46,335 nucleotides of DNA. Source: an uncultured Fibrobacter sp. (GTDB lineage: Bacteria; Fibrobacterota; Fibrobacteria; Fibrobacterales; Fibrobacteraceae). Numbering within the stretch: position 1 is the stretch's first letter; each line of letters opens with the position of its first letter. Positions 21,524 to 30,671 of the stretch are shown one piece after another. A program made the position numbers and the translations under genes. The notes under the pieces were generated by a model. The model was not told the DNA's origin. It was given only the letters and a program-made list of their open reading frames with translations, and ran no database searches. Location: assembly GCA_934691725.1 (NCBI GenBank), contig CAKUTF010000020.1:1-46335 (forward strand). The letters run 5' to 3'.

Positions 21524-23074
21524 ATGACGAATTTAAATGCCGTAAAATTTTCGCTGGCTTTTGGCGGATTGCTTTTGTTTGTCGCCTGTGGTGACGACGT
21601 GACAAAGGTTACTGAAGTATCGAAATCGGGCCTTGAAGTCGTTGCGTCCGCGGATTCGCTCGGTAAATGCACCGCGGAACGTTCCGGCGAGATGAAGTTC
21701 GCGTCCAAGGAAAACGCGGTCTTTGTCTGCGCGGATTCCGCCTGGAAGAATGTTTCCGCTGCGGAAAAGGCTTCGTGTTCTGCGGAATCGCTAAAGGACA
21801 GTTCGGGCTACAAAATCGTCTGCGGAGGCGATTCGGTCGGGGTCATGCGAAACGGAAAGGACGGCAAGGACGGTGAAAAAGGAGAAGCCGGTGCGGACGG
21901 GAAATATTGCACGGTCGAGGAATCGCCGCTTCTCGATTCGGATCTTGGGCGTGGCGGCTATCTGGTCGTTTGCGGGGGCGATACCGTGGGAACGCTCCGG
22001 GACGGTCTCGCGGGCGAAGGCTGCTCGGTTACCGACAACGGCGATGGAAGCGTTTCGCAGGTATGCGGGTCGGACACGGTTAATTTGTACAAGGCGTTTT
22101 GCGGAAATAAGCCTTTTGATCCGGATTCGAGCTTCTGTTACGAGGATTCTGTCGTCGCACGCTGTGGCGGGAAATCCTATGACCTGTCGGAAAGTTTCTG
22201 CCTCGGTGATTCGATTTATGCGCTTTGTGGAGGCAACCGGTTCGACCCCGAAACGGAATTCTGCTATGCTGATTCCATCGTCCCTTTATGCAATGGAAAA
22301 AGTTACGGCTTGGACTCCAGTTTTTGCTATGGGGATTCGGTCGTTGCGCTCTGCGGTGGAAAGACTTACGACCTGCAGGACGAAACTTGCGAAAACGGAA
22401 TTGCTTACGGCTCTGTCACCGACGTCCGCGACAACCAAATCTACAAGACGGTTCGAATCGGCGAACAGGTTTGGATGGCGGAAAATTTGAACTACGTCGA
22501 TTCCCTGATGAAAACCGTAGGTGGAAATTCTTCAAGTTTCTGTTACGACAATGATTCCGAAAACTGCAAAAAGTACGGTCGGCTCTATTTCTGGTCCGCG
22601 GCGATGGATTCGGCGGCAGTCTTTACGGAAGACGGCAGGAATTGCGGCTGGCAGGGAGTGTGTTCTCCGGCGTATCCCGTCCGCGGAATTTGCCCGGTAG
22701 GCTGGCACCTACCCGATTCGACGGAATGGCGTATTTTGAATGATTTTGTCGCTGAAAAAATCGGCAGTGCGGATTCCGTAGGCTACGCGCTGAAATCGGC
22801 AAGCGGGTGGAAATCATACAACAATAAAACGGGTGGATCGGACGCTTTCGGATTCGGAGCTCTCCCGGCTGGGAACATCACCGATGGTCGGTTCATGGGT
22901 GTAACCATCTCAGTGGAGTTCTGGTCTTCTACGAAGATTTGTAATGAGGGTTCTAATATCATCAATTCCGCTTATACCTGGATTTTGTACTTCGCTAGAG
23001 AGAACTTTAAGAGAAATTCAGGCTCTCAGGTAGATGCTTATGCACTCTCCATCCGTTGCGTCAAGGACAATTGA
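21524..23074 (+). CDS. FISUMP-domain lipoprotein with Cys-rich repeats (2)
   Basis: A 516-residue paralogue of the preceding lipoprotein. The lipobox is FVAC, then LGKCTAERSGEMKFASKENA, a short collagen-like patch (GKDGKDGEKGEAGADG) and five tandem ~21-residue repeats of the form CGGKSYDLSESFCLGDSIYAL (about residues 195-305), each with two cysteines. The C-terminal FISUMP domain follows (IYKTVRIGEQVWMAENLNYV ... ICPVGWHLPDSTEW ... LSIRCVKDN). The repeats may form disulfide-linked stalk units. ATG 21524 has AAGGAG upstream. Confidence 0.9.
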   Translation: MTNLNAVKFSLAFGGLLLFVACGDDVTKVTEVSKSGLEVVASADSLGKCTAERSGEMKFASKENAVFVCADSAWKNVSAAEKASCSAESLKDSSGYKIVCGGDSVGVMRNGKDGKDGEKGEAGADGKYCTVEESPLLDSDLGRGGYLVVCGGDTVGTLRDGLAGEGCSVTDNGDGSVSQVCGSDTVNLYKAFCGNKPFDPDSSFCYEDSVVARCGGKSYDLSESFCLGDSIYALCGGNRFDPETEFCYADSIVPLCNGKSYGLDSSFCYGDSVVALCGGKTYDLQDETCENGIAYGSVTDVRDNQIYKTVRIGEQVWMAENLNYVDSLMKTVGGNSSSFCYDNDSENCKKYGRLYFWSAAMDSAAVFTEDGRNCGWQGVCSPAYPVRGICPVGWHLPDSTEWRILNDFVAEKIGSADSVGYALKSASGWKSYNNKTGGSDAFGFGALPAGNITDGRFMGVTISVEFWSSTKICNEGSNIINSAYTWILYFARENFKRNSGSQVDAYALSIRCVKDN

Positions 23075-23180
23075 CAAAGCGTTTTTCCTGTGGGCTGAAG
23101 ACACCTTTTTTATCGAGGGTATATCGCTTCTCCCAAAAGGAAAGTATATTTGGAAGAGAATTTTTGGATAAGGAGAATCA

Positions 23181-23993
23181 ATGAAAAAGTTTACCTTGAC
23201 GGTCTCTGCGTTGGCTCTTGCCGCATCGGCTCTTGCCGGCGAAAATTTTGGAGGAATCGGCGTTACCATCTATGCGACGTCGAACGGTGTCCGCGTCGTC
23301 GATGTCATCCCGGGTTCCCCGGCTGCTCTGGCGGGGCTTGAAGCCGACGACAGGATTCTCGCTGTCGATGGCAGGTCGCTTGCGGGAAACTCCCTCGACA
23401 TGTCCAAGGACATTCTCCGCGGAACGGTCGGAAAACCGCTGGAACTTTCCGTGCTTCGCGAAAAGGACACGCTTTCCGTGACGCTTCGCCGCGCAAGAAT
23501 CCTTGTGAGCGAAATCGCCGAAGGCGATGTAAAGGACTGGTATGGCGAAAAGCAGAATTCCTATTCGCCGGATGAAATCGCCGAAGTCGCCCGCAAGTCG
23601 CTCGCTAGCGATTATACGCTCCTTTCCGTGATGAAGGACGGTCGCGTGATTCCTGATTCGATGAACGTCTCCGCGGCGTCGCTTTCTGCCGTGTCGGTGG
23701 AAAACCCGAACGGGGAAAGCAAGCCGTCGGTGAAGTCCCGGACGGTTCGGGCTGCCGGTTCCCTGGAGCGGATGGACCGTGAGCAGGTGACAGTGAATCT
23801 TCGCGCGGAAGGCCCGACTGCGATTCGCATCGTGAGCGCGAACGGCGAAGTGGTCGAACGCCTTTTCAAGAAAGATGCGAAGGCCGGTTCGCAGGCGTTT
23901 GACTGGAACGGCAAGGGAGCCGCTTCGGGTCGCTACATCGTTCACATCGACCAGAACGATGCCGCGTCCGCTGTCTCGGTTGAACTCCGCTAA
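23181..23993 (+). CDS. Exported PDZ-domain protein with C-terminal sorting-like domain
   Basis: A 270-residue protein. Signal peptide 1-19 (SALALAASALAG). Residues 20-105 are a PDZ domain (GIGVTIYATSNGVRVVDVIP then GSPAALAGLEADDRILAVDG). The C-terminal ~80 residues (TAIRIVSANGEVVERLFKKD ... FDWNGKGAASGRYIVHID) match the FlgD-like/T9SS sorting fold. No protease domain is present, so it probably binds peptides or acts as an adaptor at the cell surface. AAGGAG lies 8 nt before the ATG. It ends at a terminator. Confidence 0.8.
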   Translation: MKKFTLTVSALALAASALAGENFGGIGVTIYATSNGVRVVDVIPGSPAALAGLEADDRILAVDGRSLAGNSLDMSKDILRGTVGKPLELSVLREKDTLSVTLRRARILVSEIAEGDVKDWYGEKQNSYSPDEIAEVARKSLASDYTLLSVMKDGRVIPDSMNVSAASLSAVSVENPNGESKPSVKSRTVRAAGSLERMDREQVTVNLRAEGPTAIRIVSANGEVVERLFKKDAKAGSQAFDWNGKGAASGRYIVHIDQNDAASAVSVELR

Positions 23994-24015
23994 CGGCTTT
24001 TCTGTTTGTCTCTGC

Positions 24016-24050
24016 AAAGGCTTCTGTGATGGCAGGAGCCTTTCCTTTTC
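24016..24050 (+). terminator. Terminator after the PDZ gene
   Basis: AAAGGCTTCT (24016-24025) pairs with AGGAGCCTTT (24034-24043), a 10-bp stem with one G-T wobble, followed by CCTTTTC. It separates the PDZ gene from lptD. Confidence 0.7.
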
Positions 24051-24065
24051 TATTTTTGGCGAGTG

Positions 24066-26528
24066 ATGTCTTTTTCGAAAATGTCGAAGATTTTCGGGTG
24101 CCTGTCCGTATGGGTGCTTTTTTTGGCTTCGGTTTCTTTTTCGGAGGAACTCACCCGGATAGAGCTTCCGGAACGTCCCGAAATTCCCGATTCCACTTCG
24201 GCGGATTCGGCTGCGGGGGACTGGTTCGGCGGGCCGAGAGATTCGACGCTTGCGGATACGGTCGAATACCATGCCGTTGACTTGCAATACGACGTGAACG
24301 CTTCGACTTTCAACCTGAACGACAAGGCCCAGCTCAAATACCGGACGGTGACGCTCGACGCGGACACGATTCTCTTCAACCAGAAGGACCAGGTCTTGCA
24401 GGCGAGCGGCGATCCCGTTTTGCGCGAAACTCGAAATTCGTCCCTGGCCGGTTACCGGATGAAGTACAACATGAAGTCCCGGGTGGGCGAAGTCTATTAC
24501 GCGACGACTTTCCAGGACAACAACCAGCTGAACGGGATGGAAGTGCGGAGGCTTCCCGATACGCGGCTTCTGATTGCGCGGGGCGATTTCAGCACATGCG
24601 ACGATACGACGCACCAGCATTACTATTTCTACGGAAGGCGGATGGTTGTGAAGCCGAAGGAAAGCGTGACGGCGAGGCCCGTGGTGTTGAACATCGCAGA
24701 CGTTCCGGTCGCCGTCTTGCCGATGATTGTCGCGCCGCTCAAGAGCGGGCGCCGTTCGGGGCTTTTGACGCCAAAATTCGGCGGCGACCAGGTCCAGGGC
24801 TTCTACATCAAGAATGTCGGGTTTTACTATGCGCCGAACGATTACTGGGACGCGACGACTTCGGGGGACATTGTCGAAGGCTCGTCGGCGAGCTTTGAAA
24901 AGACGACGCTTTCCGAAACGATTCGCTACAAGTGGCGGTATCGCTTAGATGGAAACATATCTTACACGAGCTATCTGGAACAGTTCGACTTTGCGAACAG
25001 CGGCTACGACATTTCGTTCAACCACAACCAGAATCTGACGCCCGACGGCAAGCATACGCTCTCCGGTTCGGGATCCTTCGTTTCGAGCCAGAGGGTGAGA
25101 CAGGATAACGGTCTCACTTCGGAAACAATCTTGAACCAGCAGGCGAACGCCCAGATGACCTATTCGGGAAAGTTCGGGACTAACAAGAGCCTCACCGTGA
25201 AGGCTTCCCAGCAGTATAACCTGGTGACGGGCAACAAGGAGCGCCAGATTCCCGATGTCCAGTTCCGCATGAGCGGACAGCTTTTCGACTTTGAACGCGA
25301 CGAGGATGAAGCTCGCGAAGAATCCTTTCTCGACAAGTTCAACTACTCCTTTACGAACCGTTTTAATTTGTATGAAAAGGTCGCGCCGGATACCGTGCGG
25401 GATATCGACACGGTCGCCTGGTACACGGGATATCTCGGGACCTATTCCCTGGACTATTCGGGTTCGCTTTTTAATGTCATCAACTTGACGCCTAGGGCGA
25501 CTTTCACGGGAATGTGGAGCGGCAACCGCTGGATAAATCCGAACGATTCCGCCAAGTATCGCAGGCAGCGCAGCGGCTTCAACCCGGAAAAGGACGAATA
25601 CGGCGAGTTTTTCTACAACCACAATTACAGCCTGACCGCGGACACGAAACTCTACGGAATCTGGATGCCGGAAATCGGTCGCTTTACGGGGATTCGCCAT
25701 GTGCTTTCGCCGAGTATTTCCTACACGTATGCGCCGAAGATGGATACGAACAGGTATTTCGTGAAGCATCCGCTCCTGGGCCAGACGCCTTACCAGACGG
25801 AACAAAAAGCGATCGGGCTTTCCCTTTCGAACGATTTCGATATCAAGTATCTGAAGACGGTCGGTCGGACGCGAAAATCCGAAGACGGCAAGGATTCGAC
25901 GACATCGGAGGATACCTACGGGACGCGTCGGCTGGTGACAACCTCCCATTCGACGTCCTATAACTTTGCGGCGGATTCGCTCCAGTGGTCGGATATCAGC
26001 TCGTCGTTCGGGTTCCAGGTCTTGCCGAACTATCTCTTTACCATCCGCACGCGGCACAGTTTCTACCACCAGTTCGAAGACGACCCGAACAAGGTCCGGA
26101 TTCCGGAACTCACTTACTGGGGTTACGATCTGTCGAAAACATTCAACTGGTCGGGTAGCTTCAATTCCGGGCTTCCGTCCCAGATGGGAAAGTACAAGAA
26201 GGATTCCTGGTCGGCGAGCCTCGACTACCGCTATTCCTTTTCGAGTACGCGTGTCGGGCGAAAGGTCTTCCGGGACAATGTTTCCCATTCGACGGGAATT
26301 TCTGCATCGCTCCATCCGACCGAGAACTGGTCGATGACCTATACGACCCGCTACAGCTATACCGAGGGCCGCTTTGCTTCGCACGAGTTTACGTTCGACC
26401 GGACCTTGCACTGCTGGAAAATCGATTTCACGTGGACGCCGACAGGACCTGCCGCTGGCTGGAGCTTTGCCGTCTATGTCAAGGATCTGCCGGACATTCG
26501 CCTGAACGCGGCGAGTACGGATGATTGA
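24066..26528 (+). CDS. lptD: LPS-assembly outer-membrane protein LptD
   Basis: An 820-residue protein. An N-terminal signal (about 1-28, VWVLFLASVSFSEE) is followed by an OstA-like periplasmic region (about 75-225: LKYRTVTLDADTILFNQ, GYRMKYNMKSRVGEVYYATT) and a long C-terminal beta-barrel that begins at RRSGLLTPKFGGDQVQGFYI and YAPNDYWDAT, the diagnostic LptD segment. It is rich in Tyr/Trp strands to the end. LptD inserts lipopolysaccharide into the outer leaflet with LptE; no lptE is seen beside it. ATG 24066 directly follows an alternative GTG (24063), so the start is uncertain by one codon. Confidence 0.88.
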   Translation: MSFSKMSKIFGCLSVWVLFLASVSFSEELTRIELPERPEIPDSTSADSAAGDWFGGPRDSTLADTVEYHAVDLQYDVNASTFNLNDKAQLKYRTVTLDADTILFNQKDQVLQASGDPVLRETRNSSLAGYRMKYNMKSRVGEVYYATTFQDNNQLNGMEVRRLPDTRLLIARGDFSTCDDTTHQHYYFYGRRMVVKPKESVTARPVVLNIADVPVAVLPMIVAPLKSGRRSGLLTPKFGGDQVQGFYIKNVGFYYAPNDYWDATTSGDIVEGSSASFEKTTLSETIRYKWRYRLDGNISYTSYLEQFDFANSGYDISFNHNQNLTPDGKHTLSGSGSFVSSQRVRQDNGLTSETILNQQANAQMTYSGKFGTNKSLTVKASQQYNLVTGNKERQIPDVQFRMSGQLFDFERDEDEAREESFLDKFNYSFTNRFNLYEKVAPDTVRDIDTVAWYTGYLGTYSLDYSGSLFNVINLTPRATFTGMWSGNRWINPNDSAKYRRQRSGFNPEKDEYGEFFYNHNYSLTADTKLYGIWMPEIGRFTGIRHVLSPSISYTYAPKMDTNRYFVKHPLLGQTPYQTEQKAIGLSLSNDFDIKYLKTVGRTRKSEDGKDSTTSEDTYGTRRLVTTSHSTSYNFAADSLQWSDISSSFGFQVLPNYLFTIRTRHSFYHQFEDDPNKVRIPELTYWGYDLSKTFNWSGSFNSGLPSQMGKYKKDSWSASLDYRYSFSSTRVGRKVFRDNVSHSTGISASLHPTENWSMTYTTRYSYTEGRFASHEFTFDRTLHCWKIDFTWTPTGPAAGWSFAVYVKDLPDIRLNAASTDD

Positions 26529-26539
26529 TTAATTGGCTC

Positions 26540-26800
26540 TTATTTTAGGGATTAGTCTGCGGACGTCTAGGTTTAGGGACTAGGGACGAGGGATTAGGGA
26601 GTAGTCCGCAGACGTCTAAGGCAATTAGCAATGAGAAATGAGTCTGCGGACGTTAAACTTCCGAGATTCAAAAATATAGACGTCTGCAAATCTAAGCTCT
26701 CAGCATTAAGCTCTAAGTTCTGAACTCCATCCATTCCCTACTCCCTTATCCCTCACACCGCTTCCCGTTTTACCAACTGATTCCTGATTTCTCAGGGCTC
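26540..26800. repeat. Mosaic intergenic repeat region 3
   Basis: The spacer after lptD has no gene. It carries GTCTGCGGACGTCTAGG, GTCCGCAGACGTCTAAGG and GTCTGCGGACGTTAAAC in one orientation and TAGACGTCTGCAAATC in the other, set among GGATTAG and GAATTAG-like words, then TAAGCTCTAAGTTCTGAAC. The layout is the same as at 80-600. Confidence 0.7.
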
Positions 26801-26825
26801 TCGACAAAACGGCAAGGAATAATTC

Positions 26826-26831
26826 TATCTT
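26826..26831 (+). promoter_or_regulatory. -10-like box 6 nt before the gene at 26838
   Basis: TATCTT, then GGACTC, then ATG. There is no ribosome binding site, so a leaderless mRNA is likely. Confidence 0.45.
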
Positions 26832-26837
26832 GGACTC

Positions 26838-27683
26838 ATGAGTCGACTTTTTTTCTCCGCTATCCTGATTGCTTTTTTTTCTTTTGAAGTTTTTGCAAAG
26901 CCGCTTGAATTTTTTTCAGATGGCAGGTTTTCCTCGGCGGTGCTTTTTTCGAAGCTCGATTCGGTCGGCGGGGGCGGAACGTGGATGGAATGGGACATGG
27001 ACGCTGTGCTTGATCCGGAAATTTCAAAAATCGTAACGGATAAAAACGGAAAATTTTTTTCGGATATAGAACATGGTTGGCTCTTGGAAAATCCGGACGG
27101 CTCGGCGGTTTTTGCCGTTCTCCGGCGAAAAGGCTCGGGCGAATCGTTTGCGTTTCATGAAATCGCGAAATTCACCCTGAAAAATGTTCCGCTCGAAATC
27201 CGGGAACCTCTTGACCCGCAAAAGGTCTTTCGAGATTACCGGGAAACGCTTTCCGGGCATTTTGTACATTTAGACGATACGAATCTGCAAGCCGTCGTCC
27301 GTGACAGAGAAATCCAGTTTTCTTACTTGAAGCCAGATGGCGAAGCGCTTCTTTCGATTCCTTTTTTTGACCGTTTGCCCGAATCGCAGAAACAGGCGGA
27401 AATTCGGGTGCGTCGTGATTTTTACGCTTACGAATATGCGCTGATGGTCCAGGCCTTTGTGGCTAGCACGCGCGGACTTTTCAACTGGCAGGTATGGCAC
27501 TGGCTTTCCCGCGACCTGACTTCGGACGCGATGATTCGGGATGCAGAAATCGCGGCGGTCCTCGCTTCGCCGGAACAGGGAAAATTCGTACGGATCTTTT
27601 TCAAGAGCCTGCCGAACGGTTACTCCGTGGAAATGCTTTCGAACGCGCACGGAGGCTTTATCCTGGACATCCGCAGCCGTTAG
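26838..27683 (+). CDS. Exported protein of unknown function
   Basis: A 281-residue protein. Signal peptide 1-20 (FFSAILIAFFSFEVFA). The mature part has beta-type stretches at 25-180 and a helical segment (about 190-225, FYAYEYALMVQAFVASTRGL). No family recognised. The ATG sits 6 nt after a -10-like box, so translation probably starts leaderless. The DUF763 gene follows 18 bp later in the same direction. Confidence 0.65.
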   Translation: MSRLFFSAILIAFFSFEVFAKPLEFFSDGRFSSAVLFSKLDSVGGGGTWMEWDMDAVLDPEISKIVTDKNGKFFSDIEHGWLLENPDGSAVFAVLRRKGSGESFAFHEIAKFTLKNVPLEIREPLDPQKVFRDYRETLSGHFVHLDDTNLQAVVRDREIQFSYLKPDGEALLSIPFFDRLPESQKQAEIRVRRDFYAYEYALMVQAFVASTRGLFNWQVWHWLSRDLTSDAMIRDAEIAAVLASPEQGKFVRIFFKSLPNGYSVEMLSNAHGGFILDIRSR

Positions 27684-27701
27684 CCCCGGGACTGGTAGGA
27701 T

Positions 27702-28958
27702 ATGCCCAAGCGGACCGGCATTGCGGACTTGCCCTTGCACACGGGAACGGTACCCCGTTGGCTCGCCGATCGGATGCGTGACATGGGGCGCCTGATCGTC
27801 GAAGCGATCGTCGAAAATTACGGGCGAAAGGAATTTCTCGTCCGTCTGAGCGACCCGCTGTGGTTCCAGTCCTTTGGTGCGGTCCTTGGGATGGATTGGC
27901 ATTCTTCGGGAATCACTACCAGCGTGATGTTCGCCTTGAAGCGCGGTCTTTCGCAGGTATCGCGGGAACTCGGAATCTATGTGTGCGGAGGACGCGGAAA
28001 GTTTTCCCGGGAAACGCCGACCGAGCTCCTGCAAATCGCGGACCGAACGGGCCTTGACGGAAATTTTCTCTTGCGGGCGAGCAAGCTCTGTGCGAAGGTT
28101 GATAATACGGCTATCCAGGACGGTTTCCAGCTTTATCAGCATAATTTCGTCTTGACGGCAGACGGAGACTGGACGGTCGTTCAGCAGGGGATGAACCCGG
28201 AAGCCCGTACGGCGCGGCGGTATCACTGGAGTTCGCTAAGCCTCAGGTCCTTTGTGGAGGAGCCGCATACGGCAATCGTCGGAGAAAATCAAGGGAGCAT
28301 TCTGAACCTTACGGATTGTGCGGCGGGGAAGACCCGCGACGCGGTCCTTGCGCTTTCCCATGAAGAACCTTCCCGCGTTGTGCAGGAAATTTTGTCCATG
28401 GTGAAGCCGAAAACGTCGATTGTCATCCCGGAGCAGACCGACCTGTTCAAAAATTCGCCGGAACCGGTCCTTGTCTGTTCAGGCCGCGACTGCCGGATGC
28501 CCGCGCACCATGAAGTCCTTGCGGAAGATGTCGATTTGAAGCGCCTCGGAAGCGTCCTTGCTGTCGCATACGAATCCGCACCGTCGAATTTTGAAAGCCT
28601 GCTGCTCACCCCCGGCCTAGGTCCGCGGACGCTGCAGTCCCTCACGCTCGTAAGCGAAGTCATCAACGGAACGCCGTCTCGCTTTACGGACCCTGCGCGC
28701 TATTCCTTTGCGCACGGCGGAAAGGACGGGCATCCGTTTCCCGTGCCGTGCAAGGTCTATGACGAATCGATTCGGGTCTTAGACGAGGCTCTCCAGAAGT
28801 CGAGAATCGGCCTTTCGGACAAGATGCGCTGCCTTTCCCGTCTGCACCAGGTGCAGCTTGCCGTCGAACAGAACTGTTCGCCGCTTGCGGATTTCGAAAA
28901 GACGCTCGAACACGAAAGGCGCCATTCCGCGGAATGGGGAGGGCGCGTCGTCGGCTAG
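27702..28958 (+). CDS. DUF763 family protein
   Basis: A 418-residue protein matching the DUF763 family, known from archaea and scattered bacteria: KRTGIADLPLHTGTVPRWLA at the start, DPLWFQSFGAVLGMDWHSSG, LYQHNFVLTADGDWTVVQQG and the C-terminal half with LLLTPGLGPRTLQSLTLVSE (a helix-hairpin-helix-like GLGPRTL). The helix-hairpin-helix suggests nucleic-acid contact; no function is established that I know. The length is typical. Its last 4 bp overlap the converging metallo-hydrolase gene, both stop codons sharing CTAG. Confidence 0.88.
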   Translation: MPKRTGIADLPLHTGTVPRWLADRMRDMGRLIVEAIVENYGRKEFLVRLSDPLWFQSFGAVLGMDWHSSGITTSVMFALKRGLSQVSRELGIYVCGGRGKFSRETPTELLQIADRTGLDGNFLLRASKLCAKVDNTAIQDGFQLYQHNFVLTADGDWTVVQQGMNPEARTARRYHWSSLSLRSFVEEPHTAIVGENQGSILNLTDCAAGKTRDAVLALSHEEPSRVVQEILSMVKPKTSIVIPEQTDLFKNSPEPVLVCSGRDCRMPAHHEVLAEDVDLKRLGSVLAVAYESAPSNFESLLLTPGLGPRTLQSLTLVSEVINGTPSRFTDPARYSFAHGGKDGHPFPVPCKVYDESIRVLDEALQKSRIGLSDKMRCLSRLHQVQLAVEQNCSPLADFEKTLEHERRHSAEWGGRVVG

Positions 28959-30010
28959 TTCCAGCGGACAGGCTCTCCGATTTTTGGCAAAAGAACGTCG
29001 AAGCCTTTTTCGCGGAGCGCCTTTGCGTTTTTCAGCGGTTCGTCCCAGTCGTGCGTCGAGAGCTTGAACTTGGAATTGTGCACTGTCATGTAGCGTTTCG
29101 CGTTCAGGTCGTGTGCGACTTTCGGGAGTTCGTCGGGAAGCGTGTGGATTTTTGCCCAGTCCCTGTTGTATTGCCCGTTTTCGAGAATGGCGAGATCGAT
29201 GCCCGGAAATTTTTCCCCGATTTTTGTGAAGTGCGTATCGTAGCCGGAATCTCCGCCGACATAGATTTTCCCCTCGGGCGTTTCGATGACGAACGAGGCC
29301 CAGAGCGTCTTGTTCTGGAAAACGCTGCGCCCGGAGAAATGCCTCGTCGGAAGGCAGTGGATTTTGAAACCGTCGCCTAGGTCAAGCGATTCGTCCCAGT
29401 CCAGTTCGGAGATTTTTTCTTTCGGGTATCCCCAGTATTCCAGGTGGGAACCTACGCCCAGCCCTGTGACAACCCGCGGAACTTTAGGCTCGAGAGGCTT
29501 GACAGTCCTGTAATCGAGATGGTCGTAGTGGTCATGGGAAATGATTAAAACGTCGAAATCCGGCATGTCTTCCGGCTTGTAGATGTCCGTTCCCGGAAAG
29601 GGCTTGTCGATGAATTCGAAAGGTGCGCCCGCGTAAAAGACGGGATCGACGAGAATGCGTTTTCCGGCGGCTTGGATTAGATAGGACGAATGCCCGAACC
29701 AGACGATGACGTTTTCCTTCCGGTCGAGTTTCGCAAGGTCGGTTTTCACGGCGGGAATTTCACCCGAATCGGGAACGGCGTTCGGGTATTTCTTGAAGAA
29801 AAAATCGAAGAGGGACGTGACGGAATTCTTGTCGCCCGTCATGGTGGGCGTTTCGTGCTCGTTTACAAAATGACCGTCCCGGTAGTGAGGGGATTTCTGG
29901 ATGCGCTCCAGGCGTTCGCCGCTTGGAAGCTTGCCAAATTGCGGAAGGTTCAGAACGCCTAGTCCGGTGATGCCGACAACGCCTACGATGGAAAGAATGA
30001 CGAAAAACAT
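28955..30010 (-). CDS. Metallo-beta-lactamase-fold hydrolase (UlaG/NAPE-PLD-like)
   Basis: A 351-residue protein. An N-terminal hydrophobic helix (MFFVILSIVGVVGITGLGVL) is a membrane anchor or uncleaved signal. The MBL domain spans about 95-340: VWFGHSSYLIQ, metal motif SHDHYDHLDY, a further histidine in LPTRHFSG, the bridging Asp in YVGGDSGYD and the last His in MTVHNSKF. This arrangement is that of the NAPE-PLD/UlaG branch, which hydrolyses phosphodiester or lactone bonds; the substrate cannot be told. AAGGAG precedes the ATG. Confidence 0.88.
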   Translation of the reverse strand: MFFVILSIVGVVGITGLGVLNLPQFGKLPSGERLERIQKSPHYRDGHFVNEHETPTMTGDKNSVTSLFDFFFKKYPNAVPDSGEIPAVKTDLAKLDRKENVIVWFGHSSYLIQAAGKRILVDPVFYAGAPFEFIDKPFPGTDIYKPEDMPDFDVLIISHDHYDHLDYRTVKPLEPKVPRVVTGLGVGSHLEYWGYPKEKISELDWDESLDLGDGFKIHCLPTRHFSGRSVFQNKTLWASFVIETPEGKIYVGGDSGYDTHFTKIGEKFPGIDLAILENGQYNRDWAKIHTLPDELPKVAHDLNAKRYMTVHNSKFKLSTHDWDEPLKNAKALREKGFDVLLPKIGEPVRWN

Positions 30011-30132
30011 AGTGTCTCCTTTTTTTCGGAAAAATTTAATCCCTGAGGTTCGCTTTAAGTCAAGTGCGAAAAGTCCTGTTTTCGCTCTTTGGTCGAAAAA
30101 GCCATTTGTACGGCATATTTTGGGGATAAAGG

Positions 30133-30163
30133 GAGAGCCTCTCCGTTTTTCGAAGAGGCTCTC
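30133..30163 (-). terminator. Terminator of RNase P RNA
   Basis: On the minus strand, GAGAGCCTCT and AGAGGCTCTC form a 10-bp stem with an 11-nt loop, followed by CCCTTTAT. It lies 4 bp beyond the 3' end of the RNA gene. Confidence 0.65.
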
Positions 30164-30167
30164 GAAA

Positions 30168-30535
30168 GGGGGACGCCTGTAAGCCGGGTTTTGTGCCGAT
30201 AGAAATCGGCGATGGCCATCTATCTGAGCTTGCCATTGCTGGCGGCTTCGAGCGACCTACCCGAACTCCGACCGGACAGGCGGCCCGGGCATTTTCGAAA
30301 AAATGCGGAGTTCTGCTTGGTCTTGCACCGGATGGGGCTTGCCGTGCCGGTTCTGTCGCCAGAACCGCGGTGAGCTCTTGCCTCGCCATTTCACCCTTAC
30401 CCGCCTTGCGGCGGGCGGTATCTTTCTGCTGCGCTATCCGTCGCATTGCTGCGCCTGGACGTTATCCAGCATCCTGCCTTGCGGTGCCCGGACTTTCCTC
30501 CCTCGCTTGCGCGAAGGCGGCCATCCGGCGTCCCC
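30168..30535 (-). ncRNA. rnpB: RNase P RNA, bacterial type A
   Basis: Catalytic RNA of RNase P (tRNA 5' maturation), about 368 nt. Minus-strand landmarks: GAGGAAAGTCCGGGC (30500-30486, conserved region I), AGATAGATGGCCATC (region IV) and ACAAAACCCGGCTTACAG near the 3' end (region V). The ends were set by helix P1: GGGGACGCC at 30535-30527 pairs with GGCGTCCCC at the 3' end. Open frames crossing this region are not genes. Confidence 0.95.
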
Positions 30536-30552
30536 GTAGAAAAGTTAGCAAG

Positions 30553-30566
30553 AATTTGGTATATTC
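30553..30566 (+). promoter_or_regulatory. -10 region of the DJ-1 gene
   Basis: GAATTTGGTATATT on the plus strand, with TATATT as the -10 box, about 106 nt before the ATG. The long leader includes possible hairpins, but no known riboswitch is seen. Confidence 0.4.
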
Positions 30567-30671
30567 GGAGCGGCTTCTCTAAAAATTCCGTTTGCTGTGC
30601 CGATGGAGAGATTCGGCTGGTAGGCTTGTGGCTTTAGGGTTTTTAGGCAAGTTTTACAGAAGGAGTTTTTC

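Noticed and set aside
23178..24620. 480-codon open frame on the minus strand
   Set aside because: It covers the PDZ gene, a terminator and the start of lptD in antisense. It is Arg/His-rich like other shadows in GC-rich genes here, with no family motifs.
24945..26411. 488-codon open frame on the minus strand
   Set aside because: Antisense of the LptD barrel region, with shadow-type composition and no recognisable domain.
30193..30582. Long open frames on the plus strand around 30193-30582
   Set aside because: They run across the RNase P RNA gene, whose conserved regions and helix P1 are clear on the minus strand.
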